Source: Clostridium mobile
Lineage (GTDB): Bacteria > Bacillota > Clostridia > Clostridiales > Clostridiaceae
Reading direction: 5' to 3'
Assembly (NCBI RefSeq): GCF_018918285.1
Contig: NZ_JAHLQF010000003.1
Coordinates: 1-64,000 of the forward strand
Length of the DNA: 64,000 bases
Translations under genes and position numbers: made by a program
Shown: in pieces, positions 18,421-27,452 of the stretch
Layout: each line of letters begins with the position of its first letter
How positions within the stretch are numbered: the first letter of the stretch is position 1
The notes under the pieces: model-generated
Databases searched by the model: none
The model's input: the letters and a program-made list of their open reading frames with translations, nothing else
What the model was told of the DNA's origin: nothing

Positions 18421-19632
18421 ATGAAACTTGATTTAAATAATATAAAGATAGCTCAGGAAAATATAGCAAGTGTGGCTAGGAAAACTCCGCTCTTTTATTC
18501 AACTACTTTTTCAAGAGAAAGTGGATATAATGTTTATCTAAAATGTGAAAACAAACAAAAGACTGGAGCTTTTAAGATTAGGGGAGCATATAACAAAATA
18601 GTAAATTTAAGTGAAGAAGAGAAAGCAAGGGGAGTTATAGCTTCTTCAGCAGGAAATCATGCCCAAGGGGTAGCTTATGCAGCTACAGCCTTAGGCATAA
18701 AATCTACTATAGTTATGCCACAAACTGCACCACAAGCAAAAGTTCAAGCTACAAAGGCTTATGGAGCTAAAGTTATACAATATGGGGAAGTATATGATGA
18801 ATGTTATGCAAAGGCATTAGAGGTACAAAAGGAAATAGGAGCTACATTTATTCATCCTTTTAATGATGAGGATGTAATTGCAGGCCAAGGGACCATAGGA
18901 GTTGAAATATTAGAAGAATTAGAAGATGTAGATGCCATAGTAGTACCAATAGGAGGCGGCGGCTTAATATCAGGTATTGCGCTAGCTGCTAAGTCTATTA
19001 AGCCAGAGATTAAAATAATAGGAGTACAGCCATCTATTATAGCTTCATCTAAAGCTTCACTAGAAGAAGGGAAGATTGTTACTCTACCTGGTGTGAAATC
19101 ATTAGCAGATGGTATCTCTGTAAAAACTCCTGGAGATATAACCTTTGAATATATTAGGAAATATGTAGATGACATAGTAACAGTTTCAGAGGATGAAATT
19201 GCGTACGGTATATTTTGCCTGATGGAGCGTTCAAAATTAGTTTCAGAGGGGGCAGGAGCAGTAGCTATAAGTGCTGTATTAAACAACAAAGTAAATGTTA
19301 AAGGGAAAAATATTGTTTGTTTAGTAAGTGGAGGCAATATAGATATAGCTGTACTCTCAAAAATAATTGATAGGCAGCTTATCATACTAAAGAGAAGAAT
19401 TAGGTTTGTGGTTGAAATACAAGATAAGGTAGGGGAGCTAGGACAGTTAGTAAATAGTGTGGTTTCCATGGGAGCAAATGTGGTAAAAGTACGCCAAGAT
19501 ACAAATTGGAACGACAAAGGACTAGATTATGCAAATGTACTCTTTGAAATAGAAGTTCAAACTAGAGAGCATGCACAAAATGTTATAGATAGTTTAGGTA
19601 AAAAAGGCTATAATTTAGAAATAGTAGGATAA
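18421..19632 (+). CDS. ilvA: Threonine ammonia-lyase
   Basis: A 403-residue PLP enzyme turning threonine into 2-oxobutanoate and ammonia. The PLP lysine is in KTGAFKIRGA; the phosphate loop is GGGGLISG; SAGNHAQG is the substrate loop. One C-terminal ACT domain (about 325-403) is present, so it is the shorter type, which may be either catabolic (TdcB-like) or biosynthetic. ATG at 18421 is used because GGGGGA (18407-18412) overlaps the ATG at 18412. It lies 35 bases after proS. Confidence 0.93.
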   Translation: MKLDLNNIKIAQENIASVARKTPLFYSTTFSRESGYNVYLKCENKQKTGAFKIRGAYNKIVNLSEEEKARGVIASSAGNHAQGVAYAATALGIKSTIVMPQTAPQAKVQATKAYGAKVIQYGEVYDECYAKALEVQKEIGATFIHPFNDEDVIAGQGTIGVEILEELEDVDAIVVPIGGGGLISGIALAAKSIKPEIKIIGVQPSIIASSKASLEEGKIVTLPGVKSLADGISVKTPGDITFEYIRKYVDDIVTVSEDEIAYGIFCLMERSKLVSEGAGAVAISAVLNNKVNVKGKNIVCLVSGGNIDIAVLSKIIDRQLIILKRRIRFVVEIQDKVGELGQLVNSVVSMGANVVKVRQDTNWNDKGLDYANVLFEIEVQTREHAQNVIDSLGKKGYNLEIVG

Positions 19633-19647
19633 AGGGAGGTAAATTAC

Positions 19648-21048
19648 ATGAAGCTATATAACACTTTAACTAGAAAAAAAGAAGAATTTATTCCTATAAA
19701 CCCGAATCAGGTAAATATGTACGTATGTGGACCTACTGTATACAATTTCTTTCATATTGGAAATGGAAGAACATTTATTGTATTTGACACTATAAGAAAA
19801 TATCTTGAATATAGAGGATATAAAGTTAATTTTATTCAAAACTTCACAGATATTGATGATAAAATGATTAAAAGAGCTAATGAAGATGAAATTACTGTAA
19901 AAGAATTGGGAGATAGATTTATAGAAGAATATTACAAAGATGCAGATGGGCTAAACATAAAAAGGGCTACTGTTAATCCTCGTGCCACAGAGTTTATGAG
20001 TGAAATTATAAAGTTTGTTGAGGAGTTAATAGAAAAGGGATATGCATATGAAATAGATGGAGATGTATATTTTCAAACTAAAAAGTTTAGTGAGTATGGA
20101 AAGTTATCTGGTCAAAATTTAGAAGAATTACAAGCAGGAGCTAGGATTAATATAGATGAAAGAAAAAAAGATCCTATGGATTTTGCTATATGGAAAAAGC
20201 AGAAACCTGGCGAACCAGCTTGGGAAAGTCCTTGGGGATTGGGAAGACCAGGATGGCACATAGAGTGTTCTTGTATGGCTTATAAACTTTTAGGTGAAAC
20301 AATAGATATTCATGCAGGAGGATTTGACCTTGTATTTCCTCATCATGAAAATGAGATAGCTCAAAGTGAATGTAGAACTGGAAAACCTTTTGCTAACTAT
20401 TGGATGCATTCTGCCTTTTTGAATGTGGATAATCAGAAGATGTCAAAATCTCTTAATAATTTTTTTACAGCAAGGGAAGTGCTTCAAAAGTATGATGCTG
20501 AGGTAATAAGATTATTTATGTTATCAGGTCATTATAGAACACAATTAAATTTTAGTGAAGAATTATTAGAATCAGCTAAAGCAGGATTAGAAAGAATATA
20601 TAATGCAGTAGGAAATTTAGAAAATTTATTAAATGAAGTTACATTAGAAAATATGAATGATGATGAGAAAGAATATGCTAAAGTTATAGAAGGCTATAAA
20701 ACTAAATACATTGAAAAAATGGATGATGATTTTAATACTGCGGATGCTATTTCAGTTATATTTGATATGATAAGAGATATGAATACAAATATTAATAGAA
20801 ATTCATCTAAGGAATTAATTAATTTTTCATTAAGTATAATAAGAGAGTTGGGTGAGCCGCTTGGAATAGCTCAAAAAACAACTAAGTTAGATTTAGAAAA
20901 GGACATAGAGGATTTAGTAAATAAAAGACAACAAGCTAGGAAAGACAAGAACTGGGCTTTAGCAGATGAAATAAGAGATGAATTAAAAAATATGGGCATA
21001 GTATTAGAAGACACTCCTCAAGGAGTAAGATGGAAGAAGATTGATTAA
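19648..21048 (+). CDS. cysS: Cysteinyl-tRNA synthetase
   Basis: A 466-residue class I synthetase. It has the HIGN motif in [14 protein letters not shown] at 264-268, and zinc ligands Cys27 (CGPTVYN) and those in ECSC and HHENE. The C-terminal helical domain binds tRNA. It is followed after 15 bases by mini-RNase III, a widely conserved pairing in Firmicutes. Confidence 0.97.
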   Translation: MKLYNTLTRKKEEFIPINPNQVNMYVCGPTVYNFFHIGNGRTFIVFDTIRKYLEYRGYKVNFIQNFTDIDDKMIKRANEDEITVKELGDRFIEEYYKDADGLNIKRATVNPRATEFMSEIIKFVEELIEKGYAYEIDGDVYFQTKKFSEYGKLSGQNLEELQAGARINIDERKKDPMDFAIWKKQKPGEPAWESPWGLGRPGWHIECSCMAYKLLGETIDIHAGGFDLVFPHHENEIAQSECRTGKPFANYWMHSAFLNVDNQKMSKSLNNFFTAREVLQKYDAEVIRLFMLSGHYRTQLNFSEELLESAKAGLERIYNAVGNLENLLNEVTLENMNDDEKEYAKVIEGYKTKYIEKMDDDFNTADAISVIFDMIRDMNTNINRNSSKELINFSLSIIRELGEPLGIAQKTTKLDLEKDIEDLVNKRQQARKDKNWALADEIRDELKNMGIVLEDTPQGVRWKKID

Positions 21049-21063
21049 TTGGAGAATTTATTT

Positions 21064-21489
21064 ATGAACTTAGATATTATAAACAAAAAATTTACAAAAG
21101 AAGAAGCTAGGGCGTTAAGCCCTCTAGTTTTAGCTTTTGTGGGAGATGCAGTATATGAAGTTTTAGTGAGAATATATCTTGTAGATTTAAATAAAGATAT
21201 GTGTGTAAACAAACTTCATAAGAAAGCGGTGGACTTTGTTAAGGCTAATTCCCAAAGTGAAGCTATAAGAAATATACAACAGTACTTAACTGAGGATGAA
21301 ATCGCTATATATAAAAGAGGAAGAAATGCTAAAGGAAGAATCCCTAAAAGCGCTACGGTTCAAGATTATAGAATGGCCACAGGATTTGAAGCCGTGGTGG
21401 GATTTTTATATTTAACAGACCAAAAAGAAAGATTGTCAAATATATTTAATACGATTCTAAAAATGCAAAATGATAATACTACAAATTAG
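21064..21489 (+). CDS. mrnC: Mini-ribonuclease III
   Basis: A 141-residue RNase III catalytic domain without the double-stranded-RNA-binding domain; it trims the ends of 23S rRNA precursor. The catalytic signature LAFVGDAVYEVLVR is near residue 25. The start is ATG at 21064 with GGAGA at 21051-21055; the in-frame TTG at 21049 would overlap that site. Confidence 0.94.
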   Translation: MNLDIINKKFTKEEARALSPLVLAFVGDAVYEVLVRIYLVDLNKDMCVNKLHKKAVDFVKANSQSEAIRNIQQYLTEDEIAIYKRGRNAKGRIPKSATVQDYRMATGFEAVVGFLYLTDQKERLSNIFNTILKMQNDNTTN

Positions 21490-21509
21490 TGTTTAATGGG
21501 AGGTAAGTG

Positions 21510-22250
21510 ATGGGGCTTAAGGTTAAATTATTAGAATACACTCCAAATCCGGAAAAACTTGTAGCATCAGCTGCAAAGTTGTGTTATAGCGCTGTAGGAG
21601 TGGAGGAAATACAAGAAAATTTAGAAGAAAATAAAGTGGTAAAGTTTTTAGATATGCTAATGTCTTATGGTCATGAATCACCAATTGAGCATGTATCCTT
21701 TACTTTTGGAGTTGAAGGAGTATCTAGAAGCTTAACACATCAATTAGTAAGACATAGAATAGGATCTTACTCACAACAGAGCCAAAGGTATGTAAAGTTA
21801 GAGCAGTTTGAATACATAATTCCTCCAGAAATTGAGAAGAATGAAGAAGCTAAAAAAGTGTTCGTCAGATCTATGGAAGAGTGTCAAAAAAGTTATAATA
21901 AATTAGTTGAAATTTTAAAAAGTAAATATGTCGAAGATGGTATGAGTAAAACTAATTCAGAGAAAAAAGCTATTGAAGATGCTAGATATGTATTCCCTAA
22001 TGCATGTGAAACAAAGGTAGTATTTACAATGAATGCTAGAAGCCTAATGAACTTTTTTAAACATAGATGTTGTAATAGAGCCCAATGGGAGATCAGAGAA
22101 CTAGCATACCAAATGCTTATGGAAGTTAGAAAAGTAGCACCTGTGCTATTTAAATACAGTGGACCAAATTGTACCAATGCACCATGTCCAGAAGGTAAAA
22201 TGAGTTGTGGCAAAATAGTGGAAGTTAGAGAAAAATACCTATCAAAATAA
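21510..22250 (+). CDS. thyX: Flavin-dependent thymidylate synthase
   Basis: A 246-residue FAD enzyme making dTMP from dUMP, using methylene-tetrahydrofolate and NADPH. The ThyX motif [14 protein letters not shown] begins at Arg81. Conserved [12 protein letters not shown] is present near the C-terminus. ATG at 21510 is preferred over GTG at 21507 for the spacing from GGGAGG (21498-21503). Confidence 0.96.
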   Translation: MGLKVKLLEYTPNPEKLVASAAKLCYSAVGVEEIQENLEENKVVKFLDMLMSYGHESPIEHVSFTFGVEGVSRSLTHQLVRHRIGSYSQQSQRYVKLEQFEYIIPPEIEKNEEAKKVFVRSMEECQKSYNKLVEILKSKYVEDGMSKTNSEKKAIEDARYVFPNACETKVVFTMNARSLMNFFKHRCCNRAQWEIRELAYQMLMEVRKVAPVLFKYSGPNCTNAPCPEGKMSCGKIVEVREKYLSK

Positions 22251-22269
22251 GAACAAAGGGGTAAATGTT

Positions 22270-23013
22270 ATGAGAGAAGACATAATAGCAGGAAGAAATG
22301 CAGTAATAGAAGCTTTAAAATCTGATAGAACAATCGATAATATAATGATTGCTAAAGGAGATGTAAAAGGTTCAATAACAGTTTTGTTGGCCTTAGCAAA
22401 AGAAAAAGGAATTATTGTGAAAGAAGTAGATAGAAGAAAATTAGATCAAATTTCTGAAAATGGCAATCATCAAGGAGTAATAGCTTATGTAACTCCTTAC
22501 AAATATGTAGAACTAGAAGACATACTTAACTATGCAAAGGCTAAAGGAGAAAGTCCATTTATAATAATACTAGACGAGATAGAGGATCCACATAATTTTG
22601 GGGCGATTATCAGAACAGCTGAAACTTGTGGAGTACACGGAATAATAATACCCAAAAGAAGAAATGTAGGGATCACACCAGTTGTTTATAAATCCTCTGC
22701 AGGTGCAATTGAATATATGAAAATTGCAAAGGTACCTAATATAAATACTACAATAGAGTATCTTAAAAAAGAAGGAATATGGGTATATGGAGCTGATATG
22801 GATACAGAAACTCATTCCTATGAGGCAGATTTTTCTGGATCGGCAGCTTTAGTAATAGGCAGTGAGGGAAGAGGTATCTCCAAACTTACGAAAGAAAAAT
22901 GTGATTTATTAGTTAAAATACCTATGAGAGGGGAGATAACCTCTTTAAATGCATCAGTGGCTGGTGGAATTTTGATGTATGAAATATTAAGGCAAAGAAT
23001 TACAAGAGGATAA
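22270..23013 (+). CDS. rlmB: 23S rRNA (guanosine-2'-O-)-methyltransferase RlmB
   Basis: A 247-residue SPOUT methyltransferase. The N-terminal L30e-like substrate domain begins REDIIAGRNAVIEAL; the C-terminal knot has ILDEIEDPHNFGAIIRTAE, VIGSEGRGIS and SLNASVAGGILMYE, the three SpoU motifs. It methylates the peptidyl-transferase loop of 23S rRNA. Only 2 bases separate it from the NYN nuclease gene. Confidence 0.95.
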   Translation: MREDIIAGRNAVIEALKSDRTIDNIMIAKGDVKGSITVLLALAKEKGIIVKEVDRRKLDQISENGNHQGVIAYVTPYKYVELEDILNYAKAKGESPFIIILDEIEDPHNFGAIIRTAETCGVHGIIIPKRRNVGITPVVYKSSAGAIEYMKIAKVPNINTTIEYLKKEGIWVYGADMDTETHSYEADFSGSAALVIGSEGRGISKLTKEKCDLLVKIPMRGEITSLNASVAGGILMYEILRQRITRG

Positions 23014-23015
23014 AA

Positions 23016-23528
23016 TTGAGGAATGTATTTGTAGATGGGTATAACGTTATAAATAGTTGGCCTGAATTAAAATTAATAAAAGATTATAGCTTAGAGGGGG
23101 CTAGGCATAAGCTTATAGAAATGCTTCAGAACTATGCTACATTCAAGGGATATAAAATATTTTTAGTTTTTGATGCTCATCTAGTAGTTGGAAGCATTGA
23201 AAAGAAAGAAAGATACGGAGAGTATCTTATTGTTGTGTTTACAAAAGAAGGAGAAACAGCGGATGTATATATAGAGAAGAAAGTAAATGATATAGGAAGA
23301 AAGTGGGAAGTCTGTGTAGTAACCTCTGATTTAGTAGAGCAACAAGTAACTTTTCAAAGAGGTGCAATAAGAATGTCTTCTTTAGAGTTTTATCACGAAG
23401 TTAAAAGTATTGAGAGGAAAATATCATCTAAAATAGAAAATAACGGAAAAGTGAATAGAGATACAATTGAAGATAGAATAAAAGGAGAGGTACTGGAAAA
23501 ACTTCTTAAAATTCGCAAAAGTCATTGA
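23016..23528 (+). CDS. NYN-domain ribosome-associated endoribonuclease (YacP/Rae1)
   Basis: A 170-residue protein of the YacP/Rae1 family, which enters the ribosomal A site and cuts certain mRNAs in B. subtilis. The PIN-like NYN core is visible: VDGYNVINSWPEL, FDAHLV, TKEGETADVYIEK and TSDLVEQ, with acidic residues for metal binding. The start is TTG at 23016 with GAGGA 5 bases upstream. Position between rlmB and sigH is conserved in Firmicutes. Confidence 0.9.
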   Translation: MRNVFVDGYNVINSWPELKLIKDYSLEGARHKLIEMLQNYATFKGYKIFLVFDAHLVVGSIEKKERYGEYLIVVFTKEGETADVYIEKKVNDIGRKWEVCVVTSDLVEQQVTFQRGAIRMSSLEFYHEVKSIERKISSKIENNGKVNRDTIEDRIKGEVLEKLLKIRKSH

Positions 23529-23534
23529 AATGCC

Positions 23535-23564
23535 TTGACTGTAAAAGGGTGGGTAATGTATAAT
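23535..23564 (+). promoter_or_regulatory. Promoter of sigH
   Basis: TTGACT, 18-base spacer, TATAAT. It lies right after the Rae1-like stop, giving sigH its own transcript start near 23571. Confidence 0.75.
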
Positions 23565-23597
23565 TTAAGCTGTAGTATACTTTCTAGGGGGGATATT

Positions 23598-24248
23598 GTG
23601 GGAAAAGGGGTTAATGAGGAGAAAAGTAGGAATATGAATGTTTCCTTTAATGAAATGTTAGACGAGGAAATTGTCATTGAAGCTAAAAGAGGAAACGTAA
23701 GAGCACAAGAGTATTTAATAAACAAGTATGAAAACTTTGTAAAGTCTAAAGCTAAATCCTATTTTCTAATAGGAGCAGATAAAGAAGATATATACCAAGA
23801 AGGGATGATTGGACTTTACAAGGCAATAAGAGATTTTAAACCAGATAAATTATCTTCATTTAAAGCATTTGCTGAACTTTGTGTAACTAGGCAGATAATA
23901 ACTGCTATAAAAACAGCTACAAGACAAAAACATATTCCATTGAACACATATATTTCATTAAACAAACCAATATATGATGAAGAATCAGACAGAACCCTAA
24001 TGGATATACTATCTGAGTCTAAGGTAACTGACCCAGAGGAATTGATAATAAGCAGAGAGGAAATGGGATATATACAAAATGAGATTGGTGAGGTTTTATC
24101 TAATTTAGAGATGGAAGTCCTTATGTCGTACATAGATGGAAAATCATATCAAGAAATAGCTTGTGATTTAGATAGACATGCGAAATCTATAGATAATGCT
24201 TTACAGAGAGTAAAAAGAAAGCTTGAAAAGTGCTTAAATATAAGATAA
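23598..24248 (+). CDS. sigH: RNA polymerase sigma-H factor
   Basis: A 216-residue sigma-70-type factor for transition-state and early sporulation genes. Region 2 contains ADKEDIYQEGMIGLYKA and the -10-reading helix; region 4 near the C-terminus contains SYQEIACDLDRHAKSIDNALQR. GTG at 23598 is chosen because AGGGGGG ends 5 bases upstream; ATG at 23634 is possible and matches the usual MNVSFNEM-like start. Any start before 23570 would lie inside the promoter. Confidence 0.92.
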   Translation: MGKGVNEEKSRNMNVSFNEMLDEEIVIEAKRGNVRAQEYLINKYENFVKSKAKSYFLIGADKEDIYQEGMIGLYKAIRDFKPDKLSSFKAFAELCVTRQIITAIKTATRQKHIPLNTYISLNKPIYDEESDRTLMDILSESKVTDPEELIISREEMGYIQNEIGEVLSNLEMEVLMSYIDGKSYQEIACDLDRHAKSIDNALQRVKRKLEKCLNIR

Positions 24249-24255
24249 TTTTATA

Positions 24256-24284
24256 TTGACAAAACAAAGTTCATGTATTAAAAT
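24256..24284 (+). promoter_or_regulatory. Promoter of tRNA-Thr and tuf
   Basis: TTGACA, 17-base spacer, TAAAAT, about 70 bases before tRNA-Thr. Confidence 0.75.
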
Positions 24285-24354
24285 TAATAATCGGTATACG
24301 TTTATAATTTTACATCATACATAAATGCTCTTAATAATAATTAATGACTCAATT

Positions 24355-24430
24355 GCCCATGTAGCTCAGTAGGCAGAGCGTCACCTTGGTAAGGTGGAGG
24401 TCACCGGTTCAATCCCGGTCATGGGCTCCA
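24355..24430 (+). tRNA. tRNA-Thr (anticodon GGT)
   Basis: A 76-base cloverleaf with acceptor GCCCATG/CATGGGC, anticodon GGT at 24388-24390, T arm GGTTCAATCCC, discriminator T and encoded CCA. It lies 79 bases before tuf with no terminator between, so both are probably on one transcript. E. coli shows the same order, thrT-tufB-secE-nusG. Confidence 0.95.
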
Positions 24431-24509
24431 ATATTTTATATATTAACCACAACACACCAGGGTAAGTTTACTTATGAAATTATGTATATAAATAAAGGAG
24501 GAACAAAAA

Positions 24510-25703
24510 ATGGCAAAATTAAAATTTGAAAGAAATAAACCACACGTAAATATAGGAACAATAGGACACGTAGACCACGGTAAGACAACATTAACAGCAG
24601 CAATCACAACAGTATTAGCAAGCAAGGGATTCGCAGATGCATTCGACTATGACCAAATAGATAAGGCACCAGAAGAAAAAGAAAGAGGAATCACAATCAG
24701 CACATCCCACGTAGAATACGAAACAGAAAACAGACACTATGCACACGTTGACTGCCCAGGACACGCAGACTATGTAAAGAACATGATCACAGGAGCAGCA
24801 CAAATGGATGGAGCGATCTTAGTTGTAAGTGCAGCAGACGGTCCAATGCCACAAACAAGAGAACATATACTACTAGCATCAAGAGTTGGAGTTGAATATA
24901 TAGTAGTATTCTTAAACAAAGCAGATATGGTAGACGATGCAGAATTAATCGAATTAGTTGAAATGGAAGTAAGAGAACTATTAAGTGAATATGGTTTCCC
25001 AGGAGATGACGCACCAGTTGTTGTAGGATCAGCATTAAAAGCATTAGAAAACCCAACAGATGATGCAGCAACAGAACCTATAATGAACTTAATGGCAGCA
25101 ATAGACAGCTATATCCCAACACCAGAAAGAGCAACTGACAAACCATTCTTAATGCCAGTAGAAGACGTATTTACAATCACAGGAAGAGGAACAGTTGCAA
25201 CTGGAAGAGTTGAAAGAGGAGTTCTAAAAGTAGGAGACGAAGTAGAAATCGTTGGATTAAGTGAAGAAAAGAAGAAGATAGTAGTAACAGGAATAGAAAT
25301 GTTCAGAAAGTTACTAGACCAAGCAATGGCTGGAGATAATATCGGAGCTCTATTAAGAGGAGTACAAAGAGATGACATCCAAAGAGGTCAAGTATTAGCA
25401 GCAGCAAACACAGTAAAACCACACAAAAAATTCGTAGGTCAAGTATACGTATTAAAGAAAGAAGAAGGTGGAAGACACACTCCATTCTTTAACGGATATA
25501 GACCACAGTTCTACTTCAGAACAACAGACGTAACTGGATCAATCAAATTACCAGAAGGAGTAGAAATGGTAATGCCAGGAGACCACATTGACATGGACGT
25601 AGAATTAATCACTCAGATAGCAATGGATGAAGGATTAAGATTCGCGATCAGAGAAGGTGGAAGAACAGTAGGTTCAGGAGTTGTTACTACTATAGTTGAA
25701 TAA
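24510..25703 (+). CDS. tuf: Elongation factor Tu, copy 1
   Basis: A 397-residue GTPase that carries aminoacyl-tRNA to the ribosome. G motifs: GHVDHGKT (19-26), [12 protein letters not shown] and SALKA; the switch I sequence RGITIST is intact. Codon use is strongly biased (many ACA, AAC, GAC), as expected for high expression. The gene is identical to the copy at 40417-41610 except residue 196, Ala here and Thr there. The match includes the ribosome site but stops soon after the stop codon. Confidence 0.98.
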   Translation: MAKLKFERNKPHVNIGTIGHVDHGKTTLTAAITTVLASKGFADAFDYDQIDKAPEEKERGITISTSHVEYETENRHYAHVDCPGHADYVKNMITGAAQMDGAILVVSAADGPMPQTREHILLASRVGVEYIVVFLNKADMVDDAELIELVEMEVRELLSEYGFPGDDAPVVVGSALKALENPTDDAATEPIMNLMAAIDSYIPTPERATDKPFLMPVEDVFTITGRGTVATGRVERGVLKVGDEVEIVGLSEEKKKIVVTGIEMFRKLLDQAMAGDNIGALLRGVQRDDIQRGQVLAAANTVKPHKKFVGQVYVLKKEEGGRHTPFFNGYRPQFYFRTTDVTGSIKLPEGVEMVMPGDHIDMDVELITQIAMDEGLRFAIREGGRTVGSGVVTTIVE

Positions 25704-25710
25704 TTTAATT

Positions 25711-25741
25711 AGGGGACTGGGTTTCTAGACCTAGTCCTTTA
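25711..25741 (+). terminator. Probable terminator after tuf copy 1
   Basis: Hairpin GGACTGGGT/ACCTAGTCC with TTCTAG loop and only three T after it. It is weak, so some read-through to rpmG is likely. Confidence 0.55.
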
Positions 25742-25780
25742 AGGATTAAATTTCCATATAATTCAATTTGTTAAATTACG

Positions 25781-25809
25781 TTGACATATAAAATGAATTA
25801 TGTTAAATT
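25781..25809 (+). promoter_or_regulatory. Promoter of rpmG-secE-nusG
   Basis: TTGACA, 17-base spacer, extended -10 TGTTAAATT. It lies in the 186-base gap after tuf copy 1. Confidence 0.65.
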
Positions 25810-25889
25810 ATTAAGGTAATGCATGAAATTAGTAGTATATATCCCTGCGGTTTATATAAATTCAGTTTTAGTACCAGGAGGTGTAGGAT

Positions 25890-26039
25890 ATGAGAATAAA
25901 GATGACTTTAGCTTGCACTGAATGTAAGCAAAGAAATTACGATTCAATGAAAAACAAGAAAAATGACCCAGACAGATTAGAAATGAGAAAATATTGCAAA
26001 TTTTGTCGCAAACACACAGTTCATAAAGAAACAAAATAG
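25890..26039 (+). CDS. rpmG: 50S ribosomal protein L33
   Basis: A 49-residue protein starting [17 protein letters not shown]. Two Cys pairs, CTEC and CKFC, form the zinc site of the C+ form. CAGGAGGTG is 7 bases before ATG. The order rpmG-secE-nusG is the usual one. Confidence 0.95.
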   Translation: MRIKMTLACTECKQRNYDSMKNKKNDPDRLEMRKYCKFCRKHTVHKETK

Positions 26040-26076
26040 TTTATAGAGGCATTATTTTATTCAGGGATGTGAAGAA

Positions 26077-26322
26077 ATGAGTGTTAATGTGAAAGAAAAA
26101 AGAGAGGTTATTAAAAAAGAAAATAACGCTAAACCAAAAAGAGGCGGCATTATTGGATTTTTTAAAGGTGTAAAAGGTGAATTTAAGAGAATCACATGGG
26201 CCTCTAAAGAAGAAGTGAAAAAGTCTACTATTATTTCGTTGAGCTTTTGTTTGATTTATATGGTAGCAATAGGTTTGATAGATTTTGGCTTTAATAAATT
26301 GTCACAAATCATCTATAAATAA
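26077..26322 (+). CDS. secE: Preprotein translocase subunit SecE
   Basis: An 81-residue single-span membrane protein that clamps SecY in the protein export channel. The basic N-terminus leads to the conserved amphipathic stretch GEFKRITWASKEEVKKST, and one membrane helix (about 55-75) follows. This is the short SecE form of Firmicutes. Confidence 0.95.
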   Translation: MSVNVKEKREVIKKENNAKPKRGGIIGFFKGVKGEFKRITWASKEEVKKSTIISLSFCLIYMVAIGLIDFGFNKLSQIIYK

Positions 26323-26337
26323 TATAGCAAAAGGAGG

Positions 26338-26364
26338 TAGGGGTCGAGAGAGATTCCCGTCCCT
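26338..26364 (+). promoter_or_regulatory. Hairpin between Shine-Dalgarno and nusG start
   Basis: AAGGAGG at 26331-26337 is 33 bases from the nusG ATG, too far for normal use. Between them AGGGGT (26339-26344) can pair with GTCCCT (26359-26364), four Watson-Crick and two G-T pairs. Folding this loop would leave about 7 bases between the site and the start. An in-frame TAG at 26365 rules out an earlier start. Confidence 0.55.
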
Positions 26365-26370
26365 TAGATT

Positions 26371-26892
26371 ATGGCAGAGAAAGCTAAATGGTATGTAGTG
26401 CACACCTATTCAGGATATGAAAATAAAGTTAAGGCTAATTTAGAAAAGACAATCGAGAACAGAAATCTTCATGACTGGATAAGTGATGTTCAAGTTCCTA
26501 TAGAAGAACAAGTAGAAATTAAAGATGGTAAAAAGAAAGTAACTCAGAAGAAAAAATTTCCGGGTTATGTTCTAGTAAGAATGGTGATGACAGATGACTC
26601 ATGGTATGTTGTTAGAAATACCAGAGGAGTTACTGGATTTGTTGGTCCAGGATCAAAGCCTGTCCCATTAACAGATGATGAAGTAGCATCCATGGGTATT
26701 GTGGATAAACATATAGATTTAGATATAGAAGTTGGAGAAACTGTAATGGTAGTTTCAGGACCTTTAGAAAACTTCTCCGCTGTTATCCAAGAAATTAATT
26801 TAGAAAAGAAAAAAGTTAAAGTGCTAGTTAATATGTTCGGCAGGGAAACACCTGTTGAACTTGATTTCAAACAGATAGATAAACTAGACTAA
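26371..26892 (+). CDS. nusG: Transcription termination/antitermination factor NusG
   Basis: A 173-residue factor that binds RNA polymerase beta' and influences pausing and termination. The NGN domain (about 1-110) contains KWYVVHTYSGYENKVK and FPGYVLVRM; the C-terminal KOW domain (about 120-173) contains VVSGPLENFSAVI. ATG at 26371 is the only possible start, since TAG lies two codons upstream in frame. The ribosome site is unusually distant (see 26338-26364). Confidence 0.96.
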   Translation: MAEKAKWYVVHTYSGYENKVKANLEKTIENRNLHDWISDVQVPIEEQVEIKDGKKKVTQKKKFPGYVLVRMVMTDDSWYVVRNTRGVTGFVGPGSKPVPLTDDEVASMGIVDKHIDLDIEVGETVMVVSGPLENFSAVIQEINLEKKKVKVLVNMFGRETPVELDFKQIDKLD

Positions 26893-26916
26893 TGAAGAGA
26901 CGAAAGTCTTAATTAA

Positions 26917-26943
26917 GTGGGAGGATTATATCCGTATAACCAC
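26917..26943 (+). promoter_or_regulatory. Putative L1-binding site before rplK
   Basis: GTGGGAGG..CC..AACCAC can fold into a short stem (GTGG/CCAC) with an asymmetric loop, like the L1 binding site on 23S rRNA and on the L11-L1 mRNA. It precedes rplK, where L1 autocontrol acts in E. coli. Confidence 0.6.
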
Positions 26944-26963
26944 ATTTATAGGAGGTGTAAATT

Positions 26964-27389
26964 ATGGCTAAGAAAGTTACAGGAATGATAAAACTTCAAC
27001 TTCCTGCAGGAAAAGCAACTCCAGCGCCACCAGTAGGACCTGCTCTTGGTCAGCATGGAGTAAACATCATGGCATTTACTAAGGAATTTAATGCTAAAAC
27101 TGCGAATCAAGCTGGCTTAATAATACCAGTAGTAATAACAGTATATCAGGATAGATCTTTTAGTTTTATACTAAAGACTCCTCCAGCAGCAGTTCTTATT
27201 AAAAAAGCAGCAGGAATCGAAAGTGGTTCAGGCGTGCCAAATAAGACAAAAGTTGCTAAGATTACTAAAGAACAATTGAAGCAGATTGCTGAAACTAAAA
27301 TGCCAGACTTAAATGCTGCATCATTAGAAGCTGCTATGAGAATGGTAGCTGGTACAGCAAGAAGTATGGGTGTAACTGTTGAAGAATAA
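26964..27389 (+). CDS. rplK: 50S ribosomal protein L11
   Basis: A 141-residue protein at the GTPase-associated centre. The N-terminal domain has the proline-rich [17 protein letters not shown] loop that binds thiostrepton-class drugs; the C-terminal domain binds 23S rRNA helices 43-44. AGGAGGTG precedes the ATG. An L1-like site lies upstream. Confidence 0.97.
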   Translation: MAKKVTGMIKLQLPAGKATPAPPVGPALGQHGVNIMAFTKEFNAKTANQAGLIIPVVITVYQDRSFSFILKTPPAAVLIKKAAGIESGSGVPNKTKVAKITKEQLKQIAETKMPDLNAASLEAAMRMVAGTARSMGVTVEE

Positions 27390-27411
27390 TAGTTCTGCCC
27401 CGTTTAAAATT

Positions 27412-27438
27412 GTGGGAGGTAAAAACCGTTAATACCAC
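27412..27438 (+). promoter_or_regulatory. Putative L1-binding site before rplA
   Basis: GTGGGAGG..ACC..ACCAC, the same motif as at 26917-26943, lies in the 63-base gap before rplA. L1 could use it to repress its own translation. Confidence 0.62.
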
Positions 27439-27452
27439 GAAGGAGGTTAAGT

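Noticed and set aside
18852-19517. A 221-codon open frame on the minus strand inside ilvA
   Set aside because: It lies wholly opposite the conserved threonine ammonia-lyase, has a serine/isoleucine-rich sequence typical of antisense shadows and no ribosome site.
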